From: Dyadobacter alkalitolerans DSM 23607
GTDB lineage: Bacteria; Bacteroidota; Bacteroidia; Cytophagales; Spirosomataceae
DNA length: 64,000 bases
Reading direction: 5' to 3'
Assembly: GCF_000428845.1 (NCBI RefSeq)
Contig: NZ_AUAS01000001.1
Span: forward strand, 1-64,000
The number at the start of each line of letters is the position of its first letter. The first letter of the stretch is position 1. A model generated the notes under the pieces. That model saw nothing but the letters and a program-made list of their open reading frames with translations. It had not been told where the DNA came from and did not search any database. Shown in pieces: positions 53,173 to 62,620 of this stretch. The translations under genes and the position numbers were made by a program.

Positions 53173-53180
53173 TATGTTTG
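53173..53180 (+). promoter_or_regulatory. TAnnTTTG -7 box of the small secreted protein gene
   Basis: TATGTTTG at 53173-53180 is a full match to TAnnTTTG. No TTG is found at -33; the palindrome at 53140-53160 lies there instead. Confidence 0.45.
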
Positions 53181-53228
53181 TTATGTTCAAATGGGACAAC
53201 AAGAGCCAAACTTTAAATACTATTAGCC

Positions 53229-53609
53229 ATGAAAACTTCATTCAGAACCTTCGCATTAGCCATTGCTTTCACTGCTTCCTTCGCTTTCAGTGCTTTTGCA
53301 GAGGATAAGGAGACCAAAAAAGTTACCGGATTTGGAACAGGCATATTCGTTGCCAAAAATCACAAGTTGTTCGTAAGCGTCGATAAATACAATGATGCAA
53401 ACGCAATCATCCTGGTGACAGACAAAAAAGGAAAAACCATTTACCGCGAGCAAGTGGGTAAGAAAGTTGACAAAATCAGAAAAGCATATGATTTGAACGA
53501 CCTGCCTGCCGGAGATTATAACATTGAAATTTTCAGCGATGGCGAAAAGGTAACCAAAACCATTTCAGTGAGCGAGCCACAAATTCAACGATCGATCAGC
53601 CTTCGCTAA
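53229..53609 (+). CDS. Small secreted beta-rich protein (DUF3244-like)
   Basis: This 126-residue protein has a clean signal peptide (MKTSFRTFALAIAFTASFAF, cleavage after AFA). The mature part is a small beta-sandwich, with LFVSVDKYNDANAIILVTDK, GKTIYREQVG, LNDLPAGDYNIEIFSDGEKV and VTKTISVSE. This pattern, with PAGDYxIEI, is typical of short Bacteroidota domains such as DUF3244. Its function is not known. It is monocistronic: a palindrome and -7 box lie upstream and a strong terminator follows. Confidence 0.75.
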   Translation: MKTSFRTFALAIAFTASFAFSAFAEDKETKKVTGFGTGIFVAKNHKLFVSVDKYNDANAIILVTDKKGKTIYREQVGKKVDKIRKAYDLNDLPAGDYNIEIFSDGEKVTKTISVSEPQIQRSISLR

Positions 53610-53636
53610 GCATAAAATTTAGCCAGAAAAATAAGA

Positions 53637-53670
53637 GAAAGGGCCGCTGTTACGAAACAGCGGCCCTTTC
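53637..53670. terminator. Bidirectional terminator between secreted protein and leuS
   Basis: GAAAGGGCCGCTGTT (53637-53651) and AACAGCGGCCCTTTC (53656-53670) are a perfect 15-bp stem with an ACGA loop. The T tract is moderate on the minus strand and weak on the plus strand. It lies between the convergent genes. Confidence 0.85.
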
Positions 53671-53718
53671 GCATTTATAATCTGTCAACCTTTTTCAGGA
53701 CGACTCATAAACTGAATA

Positions 53719-56526
53719 TTAAATCACAACATTCACAATCCGCTTTGGAACCACGATCACCTTTTTCGGAGCCTTACCTTCCATCCAGCGCTGAACCGTT
53801 TCGTCTGCCAAAACCTCCCGCTCAATGTCGGAGACCGGCGTATCCAATGCGAATGTAAGTGAAGCCCTCACTTTGCCATTGATCTGGATCGGATACTCGA
53901 ATACAGAGTCGGTAACGTGCTGCAATTCCCATTTCGGAAATGTTGCTTTTGAAACCATTCCCTTCTCATTGCCAAGCAGATCCCACAATTCTTCACTAAT
54001 GTGCGGCGCATAAGGAGAAAGTAAAACAACAAGCTCCTGCAAAACCGCTTTGCTCTGACATTTAATCGCTCCCAGTTCATTAACACAAACCATAAAAGCA
54101 CTCACGGCAGTGTTGAATGAGAAGTTTTCAATGTCCTCTTCTATTTTCTTGATCGTCTTATGCAGGATTTTCAGTTCCTCCGGTTTGGCCGGAATGTCTT
54201 TTACCATCCACTGCCCTGCATCATTATAGAACAATCGCCAAAGCTTGCGGATAAAGCGATAGGTTCCGTCTATTCCATTGGTATTCCAGGGCTTAGCCTG
54301 CTCCAATGGCCCTAAAAACATTTCATACAAACGCAATGTATCCGCGCCGTAACGCTCCACAATGTCATCGGGATTCACGACATTAAACTTGGATTTGGAC
54401 ATTTTCTCCACTTCCACGCCACACACATATTTGCCATCTTCCAGGATGAATGTTGGATTTTCACCTACGATATCTTTACGCGTTGCTTTGAATTTTTCAA
54501 CATCCAAAACATCATTTTCCACGATATTGACATCCACATGCAATGCAGAAACCTCATATTCCGAGCGCAAACCTGCGCTTACAAAAACAGGACTGCTGTA
54601 ATCATCGCCTTTTACCCGATACACGAAGTTGCTGCGTCCCTGGATCATTCCCTGGTTGATCAGCTTTTTAAACGGCTCTTCCTCTGGCACAAATCCACGG
54701 TCTTTCATGAATTTGTTCCAAAAGCGGCTGTATAGCAAATGTCCGGTTGCATGCTCGGTGCCGCCAATGTACAAATCCACATCGCGCCAGTATTCGATAG
54801 CTTCTTTGGAGGCGAATTCCTCCTGGTTCTTCGGGTCCATATAGCGATACCAATACCAGCTGCTTCCAGCCCAGCCCGGCATGGTGCTTAATTCGTAACC
54901 ACTGCCCGAGCCATGCGCCCAATCCTGTGCGCGGCCCAAAGGCGGCTCGCCGTTTTCTGTTGGCAGATATTTGTCAACTTCCGGCAGGTTCAATGGCAAT
55001 TCGCCATTTTCTAATAAGTAAGGAAGCGGTTGTCCGGTGCTGTCATTTTTATAAAAAACAGGCACAGGCTCGCCCCAGTAACGCTGACGGCTGAAAACCG
55101 CGTCGCGCAGACGATAATTGATCTTCCCTTTTCCAACTCCCTTTTCTTCAAGCCAATTGATCAAAACTTTGTTGGCTTCGTGAAAAGTAAGGCCGTTAAT
55201 AATGTCTGAATTGATATAATGTCCTTCCTTGGTTGAATCTGCCTGCGTTTCGATTTCTTTTTGCGAATCCAGAATCGGAATGATCGGCAAATTAAAATGC
55301 TGTGCAAAGTTCCAGTCGCGCTGGTCGCCGGATGGAACTGCCATGACAGCGCCCGTTCCGTAACCTGCCAGCACGTAATCGGCTATATAAACAGGGATTT
55401 TTTCATCATTAAAAGGATTCAGTGCATAAGCGCCTGTGAATGCACCTGAAACCGTCTTCACATCAGACATTCTATCACGCTCGGACTTCTTTTTAGTCGA
55501 AGCAATGTATGCATCAATGTCACCGCGCTGTTCGGGCGTAGTAATAATGTCAACAAGCTCATGCTCAGGCGCGAGCACCATGAACGTTACGCCATAAATG
55601 GTGTCAACGCGGGTGGTGAAAACTTCAATATTCTGCTCATGACCATCGACGCCGAACTTTACAAGCGCTCCTACCGACCTTCCAATCCAGTTGCGCTGCT
55701 GCTCTTTCAGCGATTCGGTCCAGTCAACCGTGTCCAAACCGTCGATTAGCCGTTGTGCATAGGCAGTAATGCGCATCATCCACTGGCGCATTAGTTTCTG
55801 AACCACAGGAAATCCGCCTCTTTCAGAAACGCCGTCCTTCACTTCATCATTGGAAAGCACCGAACCAAGTCCTGCACACCAGTTTACCGTTGCATCCGCA
55901 ACATAGGTTAGCCTGTATTTCAATGTTAATTTATACTGATCTTCTTCTGACCAGCTATTCCATTCTTCGGCTGTAAAAATGGGCGTATCCTCATCGCAAG
56001 GCGCATTAACGCCTTTGTTTCCACTTTTTTCAAAAACAGAAATCAATGACTCGATGGGCTCTGCCTTACCGGAATTGTTGTTATACCAGCTTTTGAAAAG
56101 CTCGGTGAAGATCCATTGCGTCCATTTGTAATAATCGGGTTCGGAAGTACGCACTTCGCGTTTCCAGTCGTAGCTGAAACCCAGATTTTTTAACTGCTCA
56201 ATATAGCGCGTAATGTTCTGCTCCGTTGTGATGGCGGGATGCTGGCCCGTTTGGATCGCATATTGCTCGGCCGGAAGGCCAAAGCTGTCGAAACCCATCG
56301 GATGCAGCACGTTGAAGCCTTTCAGCCTTTTATAACGGGAATAAATATCCGACGCAATGTATCCCAGCGGATGCCCCACGTGCAATCCGGCTCCCGAAGG
56401 ATAAGGGAACATATCCAAAACATAATATTTGGGAAGCTCCGATTGGTTTTCAACCTGAAATGTGCCGTGGCTCTCCCAATATTGCTGCCACTTTTGTTCT
56501 ATTTCCCGATGACTGTAATCACTCAT
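53719..56526 (-). CDS. leuS: Leucyl-tRNA synthetase
   Basis: This 935-residue class I enzyme charges tRNA-Leu. The HIGH-type motif is [19 protein letters not shown] (about 42-60). The CP1 editing domain with its conserved Thr-rich and GTGAVMAVP segment follows ([20 protein letters not shown]). KMSKS is in [18 protein letters not shown] (about 715-732). The C-terminal anticodon domain ends [16 protein letters not shown]-like ([12 protein letters not shown]). Length is normal for Bacteroidota. The start is ATG 56526. It is single on the minus strand with a -7 box at 56596-56603. Confidence 0.97.
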   Translation of the reverse strand: MSDYSHREIEQKWQQYWESHGTFQVENQSELPKYYVLDMFPYPSGAGLHVGHPLGYIASDIYSRYKRLKGFNVLHPMGFDSFGLPAEQYAIQTGQHPAITTEQNITRYIEQLKNLGFSYDWKREVRTSEPDYYKWTQWIFTELFKSWYNNNSGKAEPIESLISVFEKSGNKGVNAPCDEDTPIFTAEEWNSWSEEDQYKLTLKYRLTYVADATVNWCAGLGSVLSNDEVKDGVSERGGFPVVQKLMRQWMMRITAYAQRLIDGLDTVDWTESLKEQQRNWIGRSVGALVKFGVDGHEQNIEVFTTRVDTIYGVTFMVLAPEHELVDIITTPEQRGDIDAYIASTKKKSERDRMSDVKTVSGAFTGAYALNPFNDEKIPVYIADYVLAGYGTGAVMAVPSGDQRDWNFAQHFNLPIIPILDSQKEIETQADSTKEGHYINSDIINGLTFHEANKVLINWLEEKGVGKGKINYRLRDAVFSRQRYWGEPVPVFYKNDSTGQPLPYLLENGELPLNLPEVDKYLPTENGEPPLGRAQDWAHGSGSGYELSTMPGWAGSSWYWYRYMDPKNQEEFASKEAIEYWRDVDLYIGGTEHATGHLLYSRFWNKFMKDRGFVPEEEPFKKLINQGMIQGRSNFVYRVKGDDYSSPVFVSAGLRSEYEVSALHVDVNIVENDVLDVEKFKATRKDIVGENPTFILEDGKYVCGVEVEKMSKSKFNVVNPDDIVERYGADTLRLYEMFLGPLEQAKPWNTNGIDGTYRFIRKLWRLFYNDAGQWMVKDIPAKPEELKILHKTIKKIEEDIENFSFNTAVSAFMVCVNELGAIKCQSKAVLQELVVLLSPYAPHISEELWDLLGNEKGMVSKATFPKWELQHVTDSVFEYPIQINGKVRASLTFALDTPVSDIEREVLADETVQRWMEGKAPKKVIVVPKRIVNVVI

Positions 56527-56595
56527 AACTGTCTCTGTATTTCCTTATTACGATAGAGGCTGACTTTCTGCCTTGCCAAATTTCCAAACTGAGCG

Positions 56596-56603
56596 CAAAA
56601 ATA
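56596..56603 (-). promoter_or_regulatory. TAnnTTTG -7 box upstream of leuS
   Basis: On the minus strand the bases read TATTTTTG, a full match to TAnnTTTG, giving a start near 56589 and a leader of about 63 bases. No TTG occurs at -33. Confidence 0.4.
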
Positions 56604-56778
56604 GCGTTTTTGATTGTAATAAGGTTTACACAGCACCACATTACGTTACTGACTGCCCGCTGATCCGGTTCTTGTAGAAACTAATGCCCATTTCAAGTGA
56701 AATTTCAGATCAAGGTTCCGGGCACAGGTTTTTAAGATTTTTTATTAAGTCAATTATATCTACTAACCAGAAATCAAC

Positions 56779-57447
56779 ATGAAAAATTTTATGATTGCGC
56801 TGTGCTTGATGACGATAAGCTACGCAGCGACAGCTCAATACGACCCGGCTTTCAGGTTCGGGGTTAAGGCAGGAGCTAACCTATCGAACATCAATGGAAG
56901 CAATGACCTGACACTTGCATCGGGCAATAATCCATTCAATTTTAAAGACAACGACAACCGTTCACTGGGTTTTGTGGGAGGTGTATTTTTCCGTTTTGGT
57001 AAATCATTTTATATCCAGCCTGAGATTTTGCTATCACAGAAAGGAGGCCGCTTTAATGTATATGAAGACGGTGTGCAGGATTCAAATGGAAAGGTTGATG
57101 TTCGTTTTTCAAACCTGGATGTGCCTATTTTATTTGGTGTGAGAGTGGCAAAGTTCTTCCGCATTAATGTTGGCCCGATGGCTTCTTTGAGATTATCCAA
57201 TAATGGTAAAATCGGCGATTCATTTGATGTGATCACGGGCGAAAACTCGGCTGAATTCAAGAACAGACTAGCGTATGGCTATCAGGCGGGTGTAGGATTT
57301 GATTTTGGCAGATTAAGCCTGGATGTGCGTTACGAAGGAAATTTCACAGACATTGTGAAGGTTGAATTTGATAATGCTACAACCGCTTCGCAATTTGGCA
57401 AGAAGAGCAACTTGTTCCAGGCAACGCTTGGCTTTGCAATTTTCTGA
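56779..57447 (+). CDS. Outer-membrane beta-barrel protein (PorT-like)
   Basis: This 222-residue protein has a signal peptide (MKNFMIALCLMTISYAATAQ). The mature part is an eight-stranded-type barrel with alternating hydrophobic strands: FRFGVKAGANLSNING at the first strand, SLGFVGGVFFRFGKSFYIQP, DVPILFGVRVAKFFRINVGP and the last strand ATLGFAIF ending in Phe. It belongs to the PorT/outer-membrane protein beta-barrel family (PF13568 type). Its role is unknown, perhaps structural. A terminator follows. Confidence 0.9.
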   Translation: MKNFMIALCLMTISYAATAQYDPAFRFGVKAGANLSNINGSNDLTLASGNNPFNFKDNDNRSLGFVGGVFFRFGKSFYIQPEILLSQKGGRFNVYEDGVQDSNGKVDVRFSNLDVPILFGVRVAKFFRINVGPMASLRLSNNGKIGDSFDVITGENSAEFKNRLAYGYQAGVGFDFGRLSLDVRYEGNFTDIVKVEFDNATTASQFGKKSNLFQATLGFAIF

Positions 57448-57468
57448 TCCAAAACAACAAAGCATAAC

Positions 57469-57505
57469 AAACGGGACCGTCGCTACGATGTGTCCCGTTT
57501 TTTGT
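57469..57505 (+). terminator. Intrinsic terminator after the beta-barrel gene
   Basis: AAACGGGAC (57469-57477) and GTCCCGTTT (57492-57500) form a 9-bp stem with an inner CGTCG/CGATG stem, followed by a T run. Confidence 0.88.
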
Positions 57506-57611
57506 TTTAATATATTACCACTGAATCTTGCAGCTATTTCTACTTTTACATTTCTTTAATTAAATTGCCTGTAAACGAAATCGTACATTACAGGCCGATT
57601 CTATCAGCGCA

Positions 57612-59102
57612 GTGGCAATAAATACAGATAATGTAAGGTTGGTTTTCGGGTTGAAGCTTAAACAGCTCCGATTGGATAAAGGATTGTCACTGAATGAGCT
57701 GTCTCAAAAATCGGGGTTATCGATTTCGTACATTAACGAAATTGAAAAAGGCAAGAAATACCCGAAGTCCGACAAGATCATTGCCCTGGCGTCCGCTATG
57801 GATGTGGATTATGACACGCTCGTTTCTCTCAAACTCACCAAACGCCTCGAACCCATTTCGGACCTGCTGAGCTCGAATGTGCTCACCGAGCTCCCGCTCG
57901 AACTTTTCGGCATTGATCCCGCTAACCTGCTTGAAATTCTTTCCGATGCCCCGGCCAAAATCAGCGCATTTGTAGGCACACTGATCGAGATTGCGCGGAA
58001 TTATAATATGTCGATTGAGAAATTCTATTTCTCGGCTTTGCGGACTTACCAGGAAATGCACGACAATTATTTTGAGGACATTGAGCTGGAATCAGAGCGC
58101 TTTTTGATTGAAAACAATGTCAACCCAGAGCAAATCCTGAATGAAAATGATTTGGCCGAAATCCTAAAATCGCGCTTCAATTATTCGATCGAAAATATTA
58201 ATGAAAAGGCCAATCCTGAGTTTGCCAGCGTTCGTTCCCTGACCATTACAAATCCAAACGGCAATCGCTTGCTGATCAATAATCACCTTACGTCAGTGCA
58301 GCGGGCATTTATTTTCGGTCGGGAGATTGGTTATTTGTATTTAAATCTGAAAAACAGATTGCATACCACGGCTTTGGTGGAAGCGGAATCGTTTGAGCAG
58401 TTGCTGAATAACTTCAAAGCATCCTACTTTTCAAGCGCGATCATTATTAAGAGAAGCCTGCTTGTGCCAGCCGTCGCAGCGGTTTTTGAACAAAAAAAGT
58501 GGCAGCCGCAACAGCTTATTGACCTCATTCACAGGTTCAATACCACGCCGGAATCATTTTGTTACAGGTTAAGCAACATTATGCCGCGCTATTTTGGCAT
58601 TAACCAGATATTTTTCTCCCGTTTCAACAATTTCGTCGGTCAGAATATTTTCGATATGACCAAGGAAATGCACATTTCCCGGAAGCATTATCCGCACACC
58701 GTGAAAGACGAACATTATTGCCGGCGCTGGGTTGCATTGACGATTCTGAATGATTTGGGAGACATTATCAAGCGAAAAGAGCAGCCCCGAATCCTTTGCA
58801 AAGCACAAAAATCGACTTACCTGGACACGCGGGATGAATATCTGGTGATCAGTTTCGCATTGCCCATGTCCCCTACTCCGGGCCTCAATGTGAGCGTTTC
58901 CATGGGCATTTACCTGGATGAGCCGACCAGGGAAAAATTACAATTCCTGGACGATCCCTATTTGGTTGCCAGAGAAGTAAACCAAACCTGCGAACGCTGC
59001 TCGCTCTTCGACTGCCGCGAAAGGATCGCCGCACCAACTATTCTCCAAAAACGGCATAAAAACGAAGAATTAAGGAAAGCATTGAAGCGGATGATCAACT
59101 AA
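57612..59102 (+). CDS. XRE/ScfR-type regulator with degenerate IrrE-like domain
   Basis: This 496-residue transcription factor starts with GTG 57612. The HTH at about 10-65 is LKQLRLDKGLSLNELSQKSG, then LSISYINEIEKGKKYPKSDK. Long helical parts and an ImmA/IrrE-like domain occupy about 170-310. The metalloprotease HExxH is not present; the place reads FIFGREIGYLYLNLK. The C-terminal DUF2083-like region (about 370-480) ends with Cys-rich CERCSLFDCRERIAAP (about 460-475). This architecture is that of short-chain fatty acyl-CoA-responsive regulators (RamB/ScfR). A ligand such as acyl-CoA is inferred. Its neighbours are a sterol-desaturase protein and the remnant of an acyl-CoA dehydrogenase, which fits lipid or acyl-CoA metabolism. 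Confidence 0.88.
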   Translation: MAINTDNVRLVFGLKLKQLRLDKGLSLNELSQKSGLSISYINEIEKGKKYPKSDKIIALASAMDVDYDTLVSLKLTKRLEPISDLLSSNVLTELPLELFGIDPANLLEILSDAPAKISAFVGTLIEIARNYNMSIEKFYFSALRTYQEMHDNYFEDIELESERFLIENNVNPEQILNENDLAEILKSRFNYSIENINEKANPEFASVRSLTITNPNGNRLLINNHLTSVQRAFIFGREIGYLYLNLKNRLHTTALVEAESFEQLLNNFKASYFSSAIIIKRSLLVPAVAAVFEQKKWQPQQLIDLIHRFNTTPESFCYRLSNIMPRYFGINQIFFSRFNNFVGQNIFDMTKEMHISRKHYPHTVKDEHYCRRWVALTILNDLGDIIKRKEQPRILCKAQKSTYLDTRDEYLVISFALPMSPTPGLNVSVSMGIYLDEPTREKLQFLDDPYLVAREVNQTCERCSLFDCRERIAAPTILQKRHKNEELRKALKRMIN

Positions 59103-59231
59103 AATCGAGACGATATAGGGGTTTAGGCGCAGTTGAATGTCTTATCAGGGAGGTGATTAAAAGTTGATTAAATGCTGGATTAGAAATATCTTAGAATTTA
59201 TCTTCGCAAACCTTACCACCACGTTCCGAAT

Positions 59232-59239
59232 TATCTTTG
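59232..59239 (+). promoter_or_regulatory. TAnnTTTG -7 box upstream of the sterol-desaturase gene
   Basis: TATCTTTG is a full match to the -7 box; the start would be near 59246, 15 bases before the ATG at 59261. No -33 TTG is present. Confidence 0.45.
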
Positions 59240-59260
59240 TGAATATTTGACACCAATGCT

Positions 59261-60220
59261 ATGCCTGGCACATATGAGTTTGAAGATTTTCTTTTAAAAG
59301 TCTCCACTCCGTTTTATCTGTTGCTGATCTGCATCGAAATTTTCCTGACTTACCGTCCCGCGCACCACCACGACAGCCCTCGAGCTTCCTATAATTTTAA
59401 AGATTCTCTTACCAATGCATCCTTAATGCTCCTGAACGGAGGCATTGACCTTTTATTCAGAACGGCCTATGTGAGCGTGCTGATCTGGTTTTACAACATA
59501 GGCGCGGTAACGACCATTACCAATCCGTTTTTTTACTGGTTTAGCCTTTTCCTGCTGGAAGACCTCGCGTTCTACACATTGCATTATGTGGATCATCACA
59601 GCCGGTTGTTTTGGGCCGTGCACGTAACGCACCATTCCTCAGAGCATTTCAACCTGACGACCGGTTTCCGCTCTTCTGTTTTCCAGCCGCTTTACCGCTT
59701 CGTGTATTACATCCCGCTGGCGCTAATCGGCTTTAATCCCGCCGACATCATCATTATGTACTCGCTCACGCAGATTTACGGCATCATTGTGCACACGGAA
59801 TATGTGGGCAAACTGGGCTGGCTTGAATACATTTTCGTAACCCCTTCCCATCATCGTGTTCACCACGCGAGTAATGTGCAGTATTTAGATAAAAACATGG
59901 GCATGTGCCTCATTATCTGGGACCGCATTTTCGGCACATTCCAAGAAGAGTTGGAAACCGTCCCGCCCGTTTACGGATTGACCAAACCCATTGAAAACAC
60001 AACGCTGGCCCACACCGTTTTGCACGAATGGAAGGAAATAGGAAATGATTTTAAGCAGCAAACAAACCTGTGGACGAAGCTCAATTACCTGATCAAAGCG
60101 CCAGGCTGGTCTCACGACGGTTCAAGACAAACCACAAAGGACCTGCAAACACATCTCTCAGAACAAATTACACCAAAACAATTTATAAGAACTGACGGCC
60201 AGCAACCAACGGCTATTTAA
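59261..60220 (+). CDS. Sterol desaturase / fatty acid hydroxylase family protein
   Basis: This 319-residue membrane di-iron protein has several hydrophobic segments and three His boxes: [11 protein letters not shown] (about 108-118), [11 protein letters not shown] (about 120-130) and HRVHHASN (about 198-205). Together these coordinate the di-iron site of the fatty acid hydroxylase superfamily. Members hydroxylate or desaturate sterols, carotenoids or fatty acids, and the real substrate is unknown. The C-terminal about 90 residues are soluble. It overlaps the end of the convergent acyl-CoA dehydrogenase pseudogene by eight bases. Confidence 0.9.
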   Translation: MPGTYEFEDFLLKVSTPFYLLLICIEIFLTYRPAHHHDSPRASYNFKDSLTNASLMLLNGGIDLLFRTAYVSVLIWFYNIGAVTTITNPFFYWFSLFLLEDLAFYTLHYVDHHSRLFWAVHVTHHSSEHFNLTTGFRSSVFQPLYRFVYYIPLALIGFNPADIIIMYSLTQIYGIIVHTEYVGKLGWLEYIFVTPSHHRVHHASNVQYLDKNMGMCLIIWDRIFGTFQEELETVPPVYGLTKPIENTTLAHTVLHEWKEIGNDFKQQTNLWTKLNYLIKAPGWSHDGSRQTTKDLQTHLSEQITPKQFIRTDGQQPTAI

Positions 60221-61063
60221 ACGCTGGAATTCCGGTTATTTCGGCACCCAGGATCAACAAGTGAATGTCATGCGTGCCTTCATAAGTGATTACTGATTCC
60301 AGGTTCATCATATGTCGCATGACGGGATATTCACCGGAAATCCCCATTGCACCCAAGATCTGCCGACATTCCCGGGCCACATTCAGCGCCATAGCCACAT
60401 TGTTACGCTTCGCCATGGAGATCTGGGTTGTTGTGGCTCTGCCGTCATTCACCTGTTATGAATTTCGGGAGTGGTAAAGCCCGCCATTCCGCGCTCCACG
60501 ATCAGTCCACGCACCTTTCCTTCCTCATCCCTCGCCCAAACGACCGCTATATCAGCAAACGGAGCATTGGAAATCCACATTTTGGAACCATTAAGGAGAT
60601 AACCATTTTCCGTTTTAGAAATCCGGGTCTTCATTCCAGCCGGGTTGGAGCCATGATCCGGCTCGGTCAATCCGAAGCAACCAACCAGTTCGCCCCCGGC
60701 GAGTCCAGAAAGATATTTTTGTTTTTGTTCCTCAGATCCAAATTCATGAATAGGCCACATAACGAGCGAACTCTGCACCGAAATCGTCGACCGCATGCCC
60801 GAATCGCCTCTTTCAATCTCCTGGCACATTAAACCATAACTAATGTAATCCAGTCCCCCGCCGCCGTATTCAAGCGGAATTGTCGGGCCAAAAACCCCAA
60901 GCTCTCCAAACATTTTGATCAGATGCAACGGAAATTCCGCCCTTTGCGCATAGTCTTCAATGATGGGTTTGATTTCCCTGTCGGAAAAGTTTCTGACAGT
61001 GCTCGCAATCAGTTGCTGCTCAGTAGTTAGCAGATCAGCGATGTTATAAAAGTCGGTGTTCAT
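60213..61063 (-). pseudogene. Acyl-CoA dehydrogenase (glutaryl-CoA dehydrogenase-like) with internal deletion
   Basis: The N-terminal part (60449-61063, 204 residues) has FGPTIPLEYGGGGLDY, QEIERGDSGMRSTISVQSSL, FGLTEPDHGSNPAGM and [14 protein letters not shown], matching glutaryl-CoA dehydrogenases. The C-terminal part (60213-60452) has [40 protein letters not shown] and the catalytic Glu in [14 protein letters not shown]. About 110 residues between (the end of the beta domain and the start of the C-terminal helical domain) are missing, and the two parts are in different frames at a GTGA junction (60449-60452). An intact enzyme has about 390 residues. The flanks look undamaged, so this is a recent deletion or an assembly fault. 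Confidence 0.9.
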
Positions 61064-61163
61064 GATGAAATGCTTATAAAATTTCTACGCACAATATATA
61101 ACAGTTACAACCATTCTTTTAAAAATCGCATCTTTCCTGTCGAATCATTAATGTTAAGAAACC

Positions 61164-61583
61164 ATGAAAATCTATAACTCAATATTTATAACGCTTCTAT
61201 TTGTCAGCATGTTCTCCTGCAAAGACAAAGACATTCATGTTGAAAATAGCGGTCTTGTAGGGAAGTGGAAAATGGTTGAGTTTTTATTTGATCCGGGCGA
61301 TGGCAGCGGCAAATTCCAGAAAGCCTCAGAAGGGGAATCCAGCATCGTAGAATTCAAAGCAAATGGTGATTTCAAAGAAACCAAAGGTTTGCTGTACTCA
61401 TCCATTAATCCATATACCAAATATAAAATCATCGACAGTCGCCGCATCGAACTCAGCGGCGCACCCGACAGCAGCGTTTACCCTGCGATTATCTGGACAT
61501 ATAAAGATCTGAAAAGCGATTCAGTAACACTCGGTTTCAGCTGTTACGAAGCTTGTCTCGGAAAATTTGTAGCCATAAAATAA
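61164..61583 (+). CDS. Lipocalin-like lipoprotein
   Basis: This 139-residue protein has a signal peptide with the lipobox MFSC (Cys about residue 19), then KDKDIHVENSG. The first beta strand is GLVGKWKMVEFLFDPGDGSG, followed by FKANGDFKETKG and later YKIIDSRRIELSG, the arrangement of small lipocalin-like Bacteroidota lipoproteins. The ligand is unknown. A single gene; the convergent isomerase ends four bases later. Confidence 0.75.
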   Translation: MKIYNSIFITLLFVSMFSCKDKDIHVENSGLVGKWKMVEFLFDPGDGSGKFQKASEGESSIVEFKANGDFKETKGLLYSSINPYTKYKIIDSRRIELSGAPDSSVYPAIIWTYKDLKSDSVTLGFSCYEACLGKFVAIK

Positions 61584-61587
61584 AGCA

Positions 61588-62511
61588 TTATCTCAGCCAA
61601 TTTTTGAATAGCTCCCTACTGTAAACCAAATTTTGCTTATGCGCCTCAACAGCATCCATTGTTTTCGGCGACGTTTTTTCAAGACATTGTTCCAAAACCA
61701 AATGAGGCGTCACATTCATTGACTGTAAAGTGCTGACCAGGCGGCGGTAATCAATGTCGCCATCGCTGAATGCTTCCTGCCAGATTCCGTCTTTGGATTG
61801 GCGCAGATGTAGCTCGACAATTCGTTTTCCATACAATTTTACAATATCAAAAAGTGCAATCTGCGAATTGCCGGAGCCGCGGTAAACCCAATGCACATCC
61901 AGGCAGAGGGAAACATTTTTAGGGTCTGTAGCTAGCAGCATATGATGAAATTCCCGCGCAGCCGCACGCAGCTCCACATCATGCGTATGGTAAGCGAGCG
62001 TCATACCGCGTTTTTTCAGTTCGGCACCTAGTTTATCGAGGTTTCTTGCCTGTTCAGCGAGTTCAGCGTCATTCTTATTTTCGGACCCGCCCCATTGAAG
62101 CGGGTTGGGATTGGTGACAATGATCTTTGTATCAGCTGGTTTCAAAGCATCCGCAATTGCGAGCACAGATTCAATGGACTTGGTCGCCTCGTCAGCTTTA
62201 TGTAAGGAACTGTTCACGTAAACCGATGGCATAGCAAGATGATTTTTTTTCAAAACCGGCAACAATTTGCCTACTTCATCTGCCTGGGTAAATGCGGGTT
62301 CGTAGGCTTTGAGGCCGGTTGAAGAAAACTCTTTTAGCGAAGCATCCAGGTCGGCGCCCCATTCTTTTCCTTCACGGGCGTAAAATGTAATCCATGAATA
62401 TTGGTTGCACGAAATGGGAAAAGTGGATGCCGGATTTTCAATTTCCGGCAAAAAAGTAGCTCCGACCGAGACAGCCAGCGAATTCATAAATGTTCTTCGA
62501 TCGATGGTCAT
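61588..62511 (-). CDS. Sugar phosphate isomerase/epimerase-like protein with Tat-like leader
   Basis: This 307-residue TIM barrel starts at ATG 62511. The leader is MTIDRRTFMNSLAVSVGATF, Tat-like, so export is likely. Barrel motifs include GLKAYEPAFTQADEV (about 52-66), AYHTHDVELRAAAREFHHML (about 172-191), CLDVHWVYRGS, VELHLRQSKDG and LVLEQCLEKTSP with metal-ligand Glu, His and Asp. It is only distantly similar to the one at 7584. Substrate unknown. It stands alone, divergent from the FAD dehydrogenase gene. Confidence 0.85.
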   Translation of the reverse strand: MTIDRRTFMNSLAVSVGATFLPEIENPASTFPISCNQYSWITFYAREGKEWGADLDASLKEFSSTGLKAYEPAFTQADEVGKLLPVLKKNHLAMPSVYVNSSLHKADEATKSIESVLAIADALKPADTKIIVTNPNPLQWGGSENKNDAELAEQARNLDKLGAELKKRGMTLAYHTHDVELRAAAREFHHMLLATDPKNVSLCLDVHWVYRGSGNSQIALFDIVKLYGKRIVELHLRQSKDGIWQEAFSDGDIDYRRLVSTLQSMNVTPHLVLEQCLEKTSPKTMDAVEAHKQNLVYSRELFKNWLR

Positions 62512-62584
62512 GACGTGAGGCTGTTTTGGAAAAGTCAGGTAATTTTAATCAAAGATGAAAACAGAAGAATATTACCGTCTTGCT

Positions 62585-62592
62585 TACCTTTG
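62585..62592 (+). promoter_or_regulatory. TAnnTTTG -7 box of the terminal FAD gene
   Basis: TACCTTTG is a full match to the -7 box and is followed by GCA, common in this phylum. The start would lie near 62599, 22 bases before the ATG at 62621. No clear TTG at -33. Confidence 0.5.
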
Positions 62593-62620
62593 CAGCATTA
62601 AAGGATAAATCCCTTTCCCA

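Noticed and set aside
60213-60452. Separate small gene for the C-terminal acyl-CoA dehydrogenase part, translationally coupled through GTGA
   Set aside because: The overlap looks like coupling, but both parts together still lack the middle of the enzyme, so a broken gene is more likely.
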